DNA of 64,000 bases from Girardia tigrina (GCA_001938485.1 MQRK01194125.1:5661-69660), one strand, 5' to 3'; positions 1 to 14,800 are shown, counted from the stretch's first letter. Made by a program: numbers and translations. Notes: generated by a model not told the origin, from the letters alone.

Positions 1-1410
1 ATGAGCTTTATTACGATATACAAATTCAATTAATATCGATTCGACAATTCATGTTGTAATTAAAGATAATTACTTTGGAAAGAGTGCCCCACAACTTATG
101 ACTCACCCTAATAATAAAGCATTTCAAACTACGGTTAAGTATTCGATATGATTCATTTAATCATATTAAAATATTCTATTCTAGTTCTAGAATGAGACCC
201 GACTGTAGTTATTGAATCATTTGATTTACCAACAATGATAAAGAATGATTAAACTAAACAATTTTAAAATAATAAGGAAGAGTTAAATTCACAAATTTGG
301 AACAATATAGAAAATATGACCGATTTGGTTTGGTTATTTTCAAATGACAGAAAATAATAAAGTAATAATAAAAAAATAAAAAATGAAATTAACATTTAAG
401 AATAAATTACTTAATCCGGAAGAAATATTATAGTAAAAAATTACTCATTGTGAATTTCAAAACCAAAATGAAAAGAATTGAAAATCAAAGAAAAAGTAAG
501 ACAAATAATAATGTAAAGATTATGAGTAGATCCCACTTGGTAATCCGGATTGTCAATAACTTTTAAAAACGACAACATTTCGATTTGAAATTCAGAATGA
601 TATCCTCGGATATTCAGTGGATGCTCAGAGCAGGAGTCGCTCTGTACAGCTTTTTAAACCTATATATAGAGAGTTATCCGGCAGCTAATGCATCTGCTGG
701 GCTGTGTTATTTGATTTTTGTCGTCACATTTGACACCAATTGGTTATTTTCGCCGTAGTTATGTTTATTCCCCGTCGTAGCAGAATATTTGGTTTCTCTG
801 TTAGTAGAGCATTTCTGACAAAATGTGTAATTGCGTTGTGTCTTGCTTGTATCAAAGTGCCGTTACGTGTACACCAACAGAGAACATGTATTTAAAAATC
901 CATATCCTTTCCACTTACTCTACACATTGTGTGCTACCCTGGTTTCTTTGTCTTTAAATTGGTTGGTAAGCTGTTGGTCTTACACTGTGTAGTAAGCGCC
1001 ATTATTGAATAGATATAGATTAATTATATAGGATTTTGGAGCTCAATTTATGTTTGGCAAGTGAAATGGCTGAGATTTCAGCCATCTTCTGTTTACTCAA
1101 TTTATGGAATTTTAATTTGTTATAGTCTATGTATGTGAAATGATAATTTTTCGATCGATTGGTCACTTATTATCATTGTTTTAATAGATGTGTGGATTTT
1201 TAAACAGATGCCTAGTTCTTTAATCACGAATTGTATCTGCAAACTAATTTGCTGCAAGTATTTAACTGAGTTTCTGGTTTCCGTCCACCAGGATTTGAAT
1301 CCATTCTCTCTGTAGCCCGTGTTTAGTCACAAATCATGCGATCATATGACAGGTAGTACAGGTTTACATGATACATGTTGCAGGTACGCTTGCGTGAGCT
1401 GACCTGAATA
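1..1410. other. Intergenic or intronic sequence, no gene recognised; higher-GC patch with TATA-like motif
   Basis: Positions 1-590 are plain AT-rich DNA. From about 590 to 1,330 base composition is more balanced. A TATA-like CTATATATAG stands at about 659-669, after a CAGAGCAGGAGTCGCTCTG hairpin. This resembles a promoter or LTR U3/R region, but I find no partner LTR, primer-binding site or downstream frame, so it is only described. A B-box-like GGATTTGAATCC occurs near 1,290, without a tRNA cloverleaf. Confidence 0.4.
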
Positions 1411-1523
1411 GTCAATGGCTCCATGAATTCACTATCGGTCACCCATGTAAGTAGTAAAGCCGCCGTAAGGTACTTAACTTCGGAGATCGGACGTGATCTG
1501 GTGTACCCAACCGCGGCCATTGC
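1411..1523 (-). pseudogene. 5S rRNA-like sequence (pseudogene, or 5S-headed SINE)
   Basis: Read on the minus strand, this segment aligns end to end with an animal 5S rRNA of about 119 nt. The central CGTCCGATCTCCGAAGTTAA block matches metazoan 5S (CGTCCGATCACCGAAGTTAAG). CATGGGTGACCG matches the GGATGGGTGACCGCC block at the expected spacing. The ends CAATGGC and GCCATTG are exactly complementary and could form helix I. Mismatches elsewhere, and the lack of a T-run terminator downstream, argue against an active gene. The flanking minus-strand sequence, with a CTCACGCAAGCGTACC hairpin, may be the body of a 5S-derived (SINE3-type) element. Confidence 0.65.
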
Positions 1524-2620
1524 TTATTTTAACATTGCTCAATATCAAACTGCGATGATTTTATATCTCATAACATCAGCTGAATTCGAATTCAAGAGAT
1601 CTCATGTCCTAGTATCCCCTTAATATGAAAAAACAATGTCATATGATATTGTATCAGAATATCAAAGACTTATAAAACAATGTTCCCACAATTAAAGGCT
1701 TAGTATAAACTCTATATTATGTTATTTTTATTTGGTATAATCACTGGTGAATATTTGTTCTTCACACCACGATCGGTTTTATATAGAGTATTAAATAGAT
1801 ATAGTATATTTATTCTATTTGACCCTTGTTCCATTCTATGTTTTAAAACTTCCTTTCATTTATTCTTGAAATACTTTTTTCTAGGTCTAATATATCAGCA
1901 ACAAAAAATAGTTTTAGCTCCTGTAGTGAACACAATTCTCAAATTAAAATTATGTGAACGAAAAATAATTAATAAAACGTTAATTTTTGTAAATTTACCT
2001 ACTAAACCGTTAATCATAAATTATCCTATCTTAATCTTAAATTAAATTCGGTCATCGTCATAATTTTAACATTGAAACTAATCGAGCACAAAAATTGAAT
2101 AATTAATTCTTAATCAATTTTTGTAAAAAAATTAATCTTGCTTTAATAATCGTTTTTTATTCTAAATAAAAATTTGGCTCATGTTTTTCAATTTAATTTG
2201 TTGATCGGCCATGATAGGTCCATACGTTTATTTGATCTTTTTTGTGATGCTGATCAGTGGTTTATTTATGACTCTGTAAAAAGACTAAGGATTTTTTTTG
2301 GAGGTTGAAAATTTTGAAGGTGAAGGTTACATGCGAAATCCCCTAAAATTGTGTATATTTCACAAATTTTATTAGTTAATTATCAATAAAATAGTCATAT
2401 ATTATGAATACAAAGTAGTCATTTATAGAAAAATTATTTTTAATTCATTAATAGAAAAAGTATTTGGAAAATTAGACGAAAGAAAGATTAATGTAAAAAG
2501 AATTTATATAAAAGGAATAATTTCCATTAAAACCGATCAACTTATCAATTAGAAATAAAATAGTCAAAAACAATTTACTTTCAAAACATAAGCATTAAAA
2601 TTATCATATACAATTATTAT
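1524..2620. other. AT-rich sequence downstream of the host gene, nothing recognised
   Basis: This stretch contains only short AT-driven frames and no domain similarity I can recognise. AATAAA-like hexamers occur on the minus strand downstream of exon 28, but they are expected by chance in such AT-rich DNA, so no poly(A) site is called. Confidence 0.5.
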
Positions 2621-2850
2621 TTACTTGTTTCCCCGGTATCGTGGATATCCCGTGGGGCGGATACGGAACCATGGTGCAGATGACCAAGAATTCATCAACA
2701 TTTTTGGAATCTTAACATCATCATAATTATGAATTATCGAAAATAATAATAAATTACTGTTATTTGGATTCATTCCATCGGGATCAATGAGATAAGTATA
2801 ATTTACTGTATAACCTCTTTTTATCCATTCATTGCAAGAGGGTTCTAGGT
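2621..2850 (-). CDS. Host gene exon 28: truncated CASPR-like unit 3, probable C-terminus
   Basis: The exon follows a TTTAG acceptor at 2851-2852 in phase 1. It encodes SCNEWIKRGYTVNYTYLIDP, DGMNPNNSNLLL, FSIIHNYDDVKIPKM and a tail ending RPTGYPRYRGNK. The C.EW...GY.VN.TYLIDPDG start is the same repeat type as units 1 and 2, but the CDM cysteine and all later blocks are missing. The frame reaches TAA at 2621-2623. The last codons also contain a possible donor (AA/GTAAAT at 2623-2624). The exon may therefore either end the protein here or splice on to exons beyond the left edge; I see no continuation in 1-2,600. Confidence 0.7.
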
Positions 2851-5800
2851 CTAAAGAAAAAAAGGCGTTTTTATAAAATTTCAAAAAAATCAACATTTTT
2901 TTTGTTCTTCTTTTATTTATCCTAATATTTACGGATATCAACCAACTTTATCAGAATTAACTTCAACAAAAACAGAAAAGTTGTATAAACTTGTTGAACA
3001 ACTGTAATAATACAATAAATCAGTAAAAAACAGAGACTGGGAGATTAACTTATGGGTATCATTTTAGACTATCATACAAAGCCTGGTCTTAAATGTAAAA
3101 CAAACTCTTTGCTGGAAAACCTATATGAGTTATGAAACAGTGAATTAATATATCCTGTTTTAAAGAAACACTTATGTAAATTAACCACAAATAGAAATTT
3201 ATAATTAACAAAATGTTTGTGCCAAAATAGCTGGTGTTAAGAGTACTGACACAATTACTATGCAGACATTTATTAATATCATATTTAGAGTCATGGCAAC
3301 TGTCAGAGGTTCTTTCTCCGTTTATCATCTTTCTAATTAGTGTTGTTTCTGAATTTTTAATAATGATTATTCGAACGAATTTCGTAATATTTCAATAATA
3401 TTTATTATTCTTTTAACTTTAAAATTTTTGATGCAAAAATATTTCTGGGCGACAATCGAATTTATTGAACATTTTTTTAAATAAGTCAATAAATTTTGAA
3501 AATCATATTTTTTGTATCAATTAATTTACTTAATTTAGAGATCCAAATGTCTACTGTCAGTTACAGTAGCCTTAAACTTATACAGCTATCTATTTGTTCT
3601 AATGGTGTTTCAACAAAGAATTAAACAAGGAATATATCCTTACGTCCTTTTCATAACTTTAAAAACTATCTATCGACAATAACGATTTTTAGTTACCAAA
3701 AAATTATCTATTCCTTTAAAACAACGGTATATTCATCATAAATTCATTCATAAAACGACCTTTCAACGACGGAAATGATTAGATTCTTTGAAACTTTACG
3801 AAAAAAATCTTTTTAAGATCTTCCAAAATAATGAAGATCTATAAAATCTTCCTACACAATACAGCAGAAAATCAGCTTTTTCTTCGATTACCCTTGTTCA
3901 TAAACATGTCTGAATTATCACACATATTTTGGTGCCCCTGGTCAAGAACACATGAAACAAATCAGGAAGATCTGGAAATAAGGAGTATTGATACCACATG
4001 ATCTTACCGAAGATAACAAAAACGAGCGGTAGAACACGTGTGACATTCATAAAAAATATAGTGCTGAACCTTTTTGTAAACGGTTTGTGACTGGAGAGTA
4101 AAAATTTGGTCGTATATGACAAGAGAAAAAAATGGTTGTCCAAATATCTAGTGCTTCATAAAACAACAAAAAAAATTGTTTAGCTTTTAAAAAGTAATGT
4201 TATGTGTTTTGTCGGAGCAGAAAGGAATAATTTATTATGAAACTCTTAAACCTTGAAAACTGTCACTTTAGATCTATACTGTGAGTAGATGGGTCGCTTG
4301 AATGAAAACATCATCTAAAAAACAGAGGCGGACTAGTCTTACAAAATGACAACGCTTAACACCATTAGGCAAATGAGACCCAAAAATAATTTTCTGAGCT
4401 CGGATGGAAAGTCTTACCTCATCTGCCTAATTTCTCCGTCGGGTTATCATTTATTTACTTCAATGGAAGATTATTAAAAGTAAAAGGATTTTTCGACGGA
4501 AATGAGGTAAAAGGATTTTTTCGCTGGCGAACAAGTAGCAAAAGATTATAGAAAAGTAGGTGAATTATATTTTATAAATAAAATTTGGTTTTTTCCATTC
4601 TTAATACATATTATATATATATATATTTATTATATATTTTATTATATATTTATATATTTATTATATTAGCTTACTTTCTAAGTATGTATCCATGTAATTT
4701 AGAAACCTATTTTTGAAGGCTTTTAACTCAATCAATTTTCTCCAATCTTTGCACACTTACTCATTCTCGATGACAATAAATGATTATGTGAAAATTTGAT
4801 CAGAAAAAGCTTTTTAAGATACCAAAATGAAAGAAACGGAAATTTCGGAGTTCGAGAACAATAATTATTGAAATAGATCTACTGATAAATTATAAGTATT
4901 ATATATTATTTTTATTGTGTTTTTTTTAATTATTTTTTTAATTAAAACTTTTTTGGCAAAGTAGAATTATGTCTACATAAAGAATGAATATAAAAAAATG
5001 ATTTTTTGATTTACTAGTTTAATATAAGAAAAACTCTGAAACTTTCGATATTTCAAATATTTTAACCTTCAATAATATTTTAATTCAATTAATATTTTAA
5101 TCTTCAAGATATATAAAAACTGCTTTTCTTAATACAATTCTTCTTCTGATCGCCGAACAAAGGTGACAACGTTCTTTCTCAGCTTCTGTCCGGATTTTTA
5201 TATATTCCTCTTTTTAAATGCATTTCAAGATGCCAGAAGACATCGAAGTGGCTCAGAACTAAGGGAGGTGACTAAAGAACTGAAATCCATTTTTTGATGA
5301 CTTTGATTATTTGTAAGATCATAGAGCACCTACATTCTCACTTAAGATTATTACATCTCAATTTCGCCACCACTTTTCAGTAGTATGAATACCTGATTCA
5401 AACATCTTTTTCTGCAACATTTATACAGGGGACTCCTTATCGTATAAAAAAATTGCCAAAACAAATGATCTTTTCCTGGGATCGTTTTCCAGATAGATGA
5501 CTTTATGGTCAGATTTCTACTTTCTTGGGTTCTGGAAGTAGAAAGAGAAAGTGGCGTCTTATAAAGGCGTCTTATGAATTAAATTGGATTCATTCTTAAA
5601 GAATCTGGATAATTTCCTGTTTGCACTAAAGTCAATTTTTAAAAATTTCCGATTAAAAAGATTGATAAAAATTGATAGAAAAAATATAAAATTTTAGTGT
5701 AAATAAAGATAAATTTTGCGTAACATGTATCTTGTGTTCCTACAATAGTGCATCGAAGACATTCCCTTCTGGTTTCTTGAAGCCAATTTAGAATTTTTAA

Positions 5801-8800
5801 AATCTTTTATTGGTGTTAACCAAGACTTCGATTTTTAACAGGTTTCCCTATCAATTGACAAACATTTAAAACTTACTCCGTTTCAATATTCCATATTCCA
5901 ATTTTCCCTTAAAGATCTGGGAAAAGTTCTCTTCAAAAAACCAAAACATAAATCAAAAATATTTTTATAGAACAGGTTGATAGGTCTTTTTAAATAAAAA
6001 AATCCTTAAAGATTGTAAAATCCGTAAAAGGATAATAGTTATATTGAAGCTTTAAAATAGAAGTTTAAATTTAAAACCTACAAAATGCCGCTGGACCACA
6101 AATTAGGGGTCCCACTGTAAAATTGGAAGGATTTGGTGACTTATTCAAATCCGAAATGCATTTAATTGGAAGGTCTTCTTTTTTACGAATAAATCCAAAA
6201 TCTGATCCCGCATTTTTACCATCACAATTACAACTTGCAGTGGGGTCGGTGCATGAGTTGTACACTCCACACGCGCATTTTCCATTCGACCCACTACCGA
6301 AATAATCGAGATTTTTCCCGGAAAGTGTTTGAAGAAACGCCTTATTGTCCAATAATGTGGCCCCCTCCTGTTTAATTAACATTTTTATATCATTATTATT
6401 GTAGAATAGAAGTTATCAATAATGCAAAATAGAATAAAACTCACTTGACAGTCATATTTCACTTCTTGAGTACATGATCCAGAATCATCTATCAATTTTC
6501 GAATGGCAGGATCACTAGCTGGATAAGAAAAACATGTCTGAGGATCCTTATTTGGAGATGTAGGATTTTTTAATGGGCCCGGAAAACTTGAGTAATATCC
6601 ATTTGGAATACTTCCTGGAATTCTGTGGACAATCGTGAAAAAAAGTTAACCAAATTTTTTATGAAGTGTAATAAATGGAATAACGCTTACTTATTATGAG
6701 GAAGTTTTGTAACTGCAAATGATTTTGTTGTCACATCACACAAAGCTCTAATGGGCTCCAAAGGACCATCTCCATCGACATCTAACCAGACTACTCCATT
6801 TTTGATCAGTCCATAATTATCTTTTGCATCTTGACAATTCTTTGGAAAATCTAGATCATTACAAGTAATGATTTATATTAATTATGTTGATATGTACTGA
6901 AAGGTCGAGGTCCGCAAGCGAGAGGACCAATCGTGATAGTTCCAGATAAATAGTAGCCGTTCCCTCCAGTCAAAATTCCAGTCAAAGGCAGTAAAGATTT
7001 ATCAATTATTCGCCCGGTATCATAGCCAGGGCTGTGGTAATCTCCATCGCAAAAGCATGCTTTTTCTGGTGACTCGCATATGTTTATTTCTCCACATCCG
7101 CACTGTCAAATAATAATGATAATAAAAATAATAATCTTAATAATCTTGGAAATATGAATAATATAAATGATGTGAATATAATATTAATAATATTAATAAT
7201 TTTCAGAGCTATTGTTCATTTGGCTCTTTACGTTATTCAGAGAATGTGCATCTCCATATTTCTTTATTCCTCACTTCCCTCGTAACATCTATGATACAGA
7301 AATCATCATACCATGCTAATCTATTGAATCGGTATACTGATCCATCCTGGTTTATCAGCTAAACTCCACCCGCAAATATATTAAGTCTTGTCTGCTTTAC
7401 CACTTACCAAAGACAATGTTAAAAAATAAGGTCCCACTACGCACCCCTCTCTGCCATATATATTTATTTTAGATTTACTTTCTCCAAATTTCTCGGGAAA
7501 ATTCTTTATTAGATTGATTAAATTTCAGAAAATCTCAGTCTTTTAAAACATTACCGGAGAATCTCTATAGAAACTGTGAAAAGCTTTCTCCAGACCGATA
7601 TAAATTACGTGTACTTCCTGATCTCTGTATCTGCCTACTTTCTGAATCTCACAAAAAATGAAAATTTTTCACATCGTTCCTCTTCTTGATATAATAATAA
7701 ATTGTTATTTATCTATTTTCCGTTATAGGTATTTGAATGTTTACAACAATTCTTGAAGGACTTTACCCATAAATTCAAATAGAAAATTCTACGGAAATTG
7801 TTAGCATTAATCGGCCGCCTTTCCCATTGAATAGAGTCGTAACTCGCGCTGACTTTCATTCTCATGTACTTATAATTTTATGTAAACCAAATCTATTTCC
7901 AAACTACTTAGTTGATAATTGATCCATGTATAAAACTGTGCTGTTGGTTTCTTTGAATTTAACATGAAGGCGATGACTTCGTAGTCCGTTGACAAAATAA
8001 AGGAATAACCATAAGTTTTTTCCTCGGTATGTAATATCTTTTTTCCTAAGGTCCAATTGAATGCGAGCCATATGCAATTACCTTTTCCCTTTTTAATTCT
8101 GCTAGAATACTATCAACACTGGCATCTTAATTCAAAATAAACTTATTGAAGTTCAGAACGTTAAGATCCCGGCTTTCATAAGGGCTTTTTTTCATATTGT
8201 GAAAAGCTTCTTCACATGAGTATGCCCATGTTAGTTAATTTTTTAACCCTTCTAATACAACAATGCCAACTGTGGAATAACCACTTTATGAATCGTTTAT
8301 AGTAGTTACAGATTCCCAGAAAATGTCTCAAATTCTTCATGCAGTTTAGTATTTGAAATGGGAAATGAGTCCCCATAATCCTCTCGAATGCATTGATTAA
8401 AATCATTTCTGACCTAGTCATAAAATTATTGAAAATTATTCCTCTAAGATGTGGCCATTATTTTTTAAATTTGAGTCAAAATTTAAAATAAAAAAACTGA
8501 AAAGTAAAAGATTAAAGTCCATTTTATAAAAATCTTAAAACATTTTCCTCAAAATTTACAGCCATAAACGATTAAAATATTGAGAACAACGAATAATTAA
8601 ATACCAAAATTATTTTAAACTAACGAAACTAGAATAATTTATTAAAAAAAAACAAATTTAAAAAGAAAATTCATAAGAAAATGAAATAAATAAAGTATGT
8701 TCTAATGTGCTAAGATAATCATGATAGCCGGACAACTTTACAATCATTAGTTACGATCAGTGCTCGAAGTGGGAAAAAATAAGTGCCGGTATGCGGAAAC

Positions 8801-11800
8801 CGGCCATGCAGCGATTTTGCTCCTCCGCAGCCCAACGCCAACACCCTGACGTCAACTCCCACTCCCCCTCCCCGATTTTTTAATATATTTAAAAAAAACA
8901 GTGGTTTCTTTTCATTTCCGCTCACCCAAAATTGTATACAACCCCCACACATTAACGAACCCTGAGGGAAACCAAAAACCATTCTCCATTTAAATCTTAT
9001 TGACTACACAATAAAGATATTCACCAGCGTGTGTAATGGTAACTATAGTAACTACAGATCTCACTAAGTGTCCAGTCAACAATAAACTGTCTAGAGTTGA
9101 CATATTTTGTAAATGCAATCGACACCAACGTCGGCATCCTTTCCACTACCCCGATGTATCTACTACTCTATCTACAGCGCACACACTCGTGTGTAAGGTT
9201 TGTGTATATGTGAGAGAGATAGCGGTGGCAGGGGGCGATAGAAAGAGAGAGTAAGACATTATGGTTAGTCGTTAGTGCCAGTGACACTCCTGCTTACATT
9301 ATGCTGTGTGCGTTTGTTTGTGTGAGGCATCATATACAGCAGTTGAGGTGAGACGGAAGCGTAGCCTTAGGAAAAACAAGTGCCGGTATGAGCCGGTATT
9401 CCACTTAAAAATCATACTGCCTTAAAATCAAATAAGTGCCGGTATGTCATACCGCCTCGAAAACAAGTGGCGGTATGGCATACCGGCACATCCCGGCTCA
9501 CTTCGAGCCCTGGTTACGATTCGAAATCGTTTATCGGATATTAGAAAATTATAATTCGATATTTTAATCTGGTTCTGATATCTGGATTTAATGACATTCA
9601 ATTTTATGACGGATATCAAAAATATTTCTGATATTCAGAATTTTGACCTTTTGTGATTTTGACTCTTGGAGATTTTAGCTTCAGAATCAAAATCTATGTC
9701 GTACAATTTCCATTCTTTGTTAATTATCATTCAATTAAGGGTCAAATATAGAATTTGTAGGCATGATTACTGTGAGAAGTGATTGCAACATCAATATCTG
9801 AATTCATTTTTTAACACCAAAATTTATTAATAACAATAATTCACATATTTAAACAAATTTTTCTGTTAATTTAATTATTTCGCCATGAATTAATCTATTA
9901 AATTCTTTTCGATTCAATTTCTAAAATCTTGCAAATTTATTAAATAATTTTCACATTAAAACTAAAAATTTATTTTAAAATTTATTTAAAATTGTTTCAT
10001 AACTTCTATTAAAATATATAAATTATTATGACTGTAAAAATATTTTTATTTATAAATAAATATTTAATATTTAATGGTTTTCTTATCATTTATAATTTTA
10101 AGATATTTAATAAATACATTAAAAAGATATTTTTTATTTTTAAATAGATATTTAATTTTTTATGATTTTCTTTTATTATATCATTTTTATTTTAAAATAT
10201 TTAATAAGCATATTAACATTAAATATTATACATTTTAAATTAAAAAATAATAAATTATTCTGACGAGATGAAAATTTAAATTAACCCCTCATAATTACAA
10301 TAAATTCAAATAGTTTTAATTTGACAATGACTTAACATTTTGTTGCACAGTTTTTTGTTTGATTGCTACACTTTTTGGCTATTGAACACATTAATAAAAA
10401 TTGATTGAAATTATCAATAACTTGTTTTAATAATCAGTATTTACAAAATGAAAAAAACGAAATTCGATCTATTATGAATCTCCAGTTCCTGCGTGGTACC
10501 TCATCTCCAGAATCCATACAAAAAATCGAAAGTGTATTTAGATAGAATCCTACTACACTGCAAACAGTCTTAAATTGGTAGAGGAAATTCGTGAAAAGTA
10601 ACTTTAACCTCAATAATGAGTCTCCAAAAAATTCAGATAAACAATGACGAACTGAATTTAACCATGGATTCGGATCAATCACAAACTGCTCATATATATG
10701 AAACGTTCAGTAAGTTGGGTTGACACGAATGAAGTACCAAAATACAGTCCGAAGCAAATAAATCATCAAAGGAAGCTAATGGTAAGTTTTTGGTGGTCTT
10801 TCACAATTCTTTTATGACATCATGAAACATGATTTGTCGATAACAGCAGATGTCTATTGTAATCAATTAGATTCTAATTGATTTTCATATGTTGACTGCT
10901 ATCTTGTTCCATGACAATGTCAAACCATATACTGGACTTAAGACTATGACTAAACCCCAGGAACTTGATTTGGAAGTTGTGCATCATCTTCAATACTCAC
11001 AAGATCTAGATCCAACTGACTACCATTTTTTCCTCCATTTGAACAACTTTTTGATAAGAAAAAATTCAATGCCAAAAATTAAATAAAAATGGGCTTCTAG
11101 GAATTTATAGATTCTCGCCCACCAAAGTTTTAATCTAGGGGTCTCTAGGATATTCAAATAATATTCTAATGACATTTTGAGGCCATAGTTACTAGCTGTA
11201 CTATATATAAGTAATTTTCTGTTAAAAATATTTTTTATAAAATAAAAAAGTTTTGTTTCATTTTTTTAGTTTAAATTTGATGTTTTACGTATTTCTTTCC
11301 AAAGACGTGTAATAAAATATAAATAATTTATAAAAAATATTTGTTAGAAATTCAAGCTTTGCCAACATTTTCCTTAGTTTCGGCAAACATTAAATCCTTT
11401 CTTTCATCAACCATAATTGAGGACAAATTCCCTGAAACAGTCAATTAGGAATAATTTTACAATGGATAAAAATGATTATTTTTTTATTTATACAAGAAAA
11501 AATTGTCTCGTTTCTCAATTATATTTCATGAATAGCGGAACAATCGCAGATGCTGCATTACTTTATTTAAGTATGTCTGTCTGTTTGGAATGTCTCTTTT
11601 CACATCGCTCAAGCGTCTTAAAATACGACGAAAGGAAAAGATAAGTGTTAACACAAAGAAAACAAAGAAGAGGATGTTGAAAGTCTTCGTTGAATTAGTT
11701 TGTCTTACGATTGAAATTTAATAAAATTATTATGATTTTTTTATTATTAACAATTTATTTATACAAATGATTTTTAAAACATTTTTATTATTTTCGATTA

Positions 11801-14800
11801 ATGCTTGTTTATAAACTTTAGTGTCTTTTTGAGAAGAAAGAAAAAAGCAAAAAGTAATGAACTTTTAAAAAATGTTTTAGTTTATTTTTAAGGTATTCCA
11901 TACCATAGCGATAATACCTCTTGAAACATTGGAATCATTTTAAAACAGAGGGTGGTAACAACGGGCTTGAAGGTTTCATGTGGCTGTTTTAAAAAGAATT
12001 GCGAACTTACTACATCATTATGCGTGCTGTACATTATTAATATCAACTCCAGGCCTCTCAAAATGTCTTCAACAATAGCTTTAACCTCTTTCTTCCTATC
12101 AAGTAGGCTTAAATTTGATAAAAAGATAAAAATCCTTTGTAGCCAAGTCCAGACTATAGAGTTAATTAGAAATTTCTTCAAACCCGCATTCATCCTCAGG
12201 AAACTTAGTAACAACAGCTGTTTGAACTAAGGCCTTGTCATTGAGGAGACAAACATCATTTCCAAAATTTCCCGAAGTCTTTTCATCATAATGGTGTCAT
12301 GCAAACAGTGTTGTAAATCCATATAGTACTCCCCATATACTATTGTATTTTTTCAACTAATGAAATCTAAAAATCTTGTCCTCCTTATCTTATTAGTTGC
12401 CTTCGGGATCTTGGAATTTTGAAAAGGAACCTCATATAGTTTTCTCAATTCCGACTTTGAAAAAGAATCATAGTAAAAGTTTCAAAGTCTCCTGAGTAAA
12501 GAGTAAAGTTATATTAATCCAAAGATTCTTGGCAGTCTGTATTTCTTTTGCAATTATTGATTTTTATGCACCCGATAATAAGCTAGTAATAGGCGCTCAT
12601 AGAATCCTGAATGAACTTCATTGTAACGTTGTTGTGATTGATGAAACGTAGTTTTACGTGAACTAATGCCTGCAAAAGAAGTCTCTCATGCATATGAAGA
12701 ATCTGAAGGAGACAGACAAAAACAAGCTGGCAAATCATTGCAAATAAGAAATGACATATAATACTGGCTTTGAACTTTCGTGGGACTCATTATTTTGAAG
12801 TGGTGGGGCATGTAGAACCATCTACACCCACAGATACTTAAAATTCTTAGACAAAATGAAGCAAATTCGACGTCATGAAAATCTTCTCATAATGCAGGAC
12901 TTTTACAACTATCCTACTCTCCATATATGAACCTGATGAATTGCTATTTATTCAAGAACATGGAATCCAAGCTGAGGGAACAAACGTTTACTTCCATTGA
13001 ACAAGTGTAAATGTTTTTAACTATGTTCTTGGCTGAGCGAATCCGTTACAAACTAGGTCATGAGATGGACCGCCAACAACATGATCTCTAAAACATTACT
13101 TTACGTGGTAGTGAACGTTACAATAAAGTCACGCAGAACTTATTGATATTCAAAGCCATTATTCTTTCTGTATCTGCTGGTTGGTGCATTATTTTATTAT
13201 ATAGTTCATTATATTAAAATTTATTTCATATATTTTTATTTATCCATACTAGTCGTTAAAAGATTTCACTGAAACATACGTTCTCTCTTACAATTACTAT
13301 TGCAAAAATAATATTCAATATTTTGACATCCTTACTCTTTAATAATATACGAACTCAAATAGATATGAATATCTTTTATCTTTTTGTCAAAGCAAGCATT
13401 AGAATATGTATTATTATTAGAATATGTATATTAAAGTGATTAATTATTCTAAATTGTATTTTTTGTTTATGGTTGAAAAATAACTATAATAAAACAATTA
13501 TTAGTGTTGAAAGCATCGACACAATTACTTTGTAAACATTTATTAATATTACATTTAGAGTCATCAAAACTTTTGGGAGTTCCTTCACCATTGTTGTTTC
13601 TGAATTTTTAATAATGATTATTCGAAAAAATTTCATAAATTTTCAATAACATTTATTATTATTTTAACTGTAATATATTTCATAAAATTATAAAAAATAT
13701 TTAAACGAATTTTAAAATTATTCCAATCTATAAAATGTCTTTAATTGATACATTAAAAATTTTTATTTTAATTTTTGAGAAATATTACTTATATTATAAA
13801 TTACTCTGTATTATTACATTTTAAATATAAATTTTATCAGATTATTAAATTTTCATTAATTTTAAAAATATAAATTCTGTTCGAATGATCAGTTATCGCA
13901 AATACAATAAAGTATACATGTTTTCAGTACACCCAAATAACCACACCACATTCATACACAATTTAAAATACTCCTCACAATTAGTAAAATAAAAAGTTGT
14001 GATACTCTAATATTTACTTGCATATAATCTGTCACAAACGCTGTATATACTAATATAAAGCAACAGTCAAAGGTTGACCCAGTTCTCGGCCCGGTTATTG
14101 TATAATAGCAATTTAGAAATGCATAAATTTGTTGATTTTATAACATTTTTAATGATAATTTTTTATTAATAATTAAAATGTATTCTCTCATGTATTAAAT
14201 TAATGTTGTTTGTATTTAGATATTTAATATAGACCTAATAGAAATCTTAAGGTAGGACTTCACTAATTAATAAACCATGCATCGGACACTAATGAATAGC
14301 TCAAGAAAAATAAAGTACCTTGTTTTCTGTTGTACTACTGCCCCATTTTTTATGTATTTTTCCATTGATATCAATATAATTAGTCGTAGTCAATAGTTCT
14401 AAAAAGCCATCACATTGAAATCTGAACAAAATTGTATATGAAGATTTATAATAAAATAAATTATAAGATGGGAAACTACTCCATGTCTTGGTAGCAGAAC
14501 TTTGAAGAGGCAACTATGGGTAACACGTAGGTCAACGGAAATTCGTAGGTGATTGTTCTATTTTCCGTAAGTGGTTTCGGATTAACAATTTTTTTCGGAG
14601 AAGTGTTGTCGTGATTAATGATTGTTATTCCAAGATTTGGTTTCATAACACACGTCACCTATACAAGGGTCAACATTAGATTAAACGATTTTTTAATTCA
14701 CTTACATCAATGAGTGGAAGCGGTCCTGTTCCATCAGGATCAATGCTATATACTCCTGATGGGGTACCTGGATTTTGTAGTAAATACTCGTGACAATTTA

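Noticed and set aside
1285-1310. tRNA gene suggested by a GGATTTGAATCC B-box-like motif
   Set aside because: No A box at proper distance and no cloverleaf can be drawn.
2300-2620. Poly(A) signals downstream of host exon 28
   Set aside because: AATAAA is too frequent in this AT-rich sequence to be informative without transcript data.
5150-5400. Minus-strand mariner C-terminus
   Set aside because: Only a few residues agree, over repeatedly broken frames; indistinguishable from chance.
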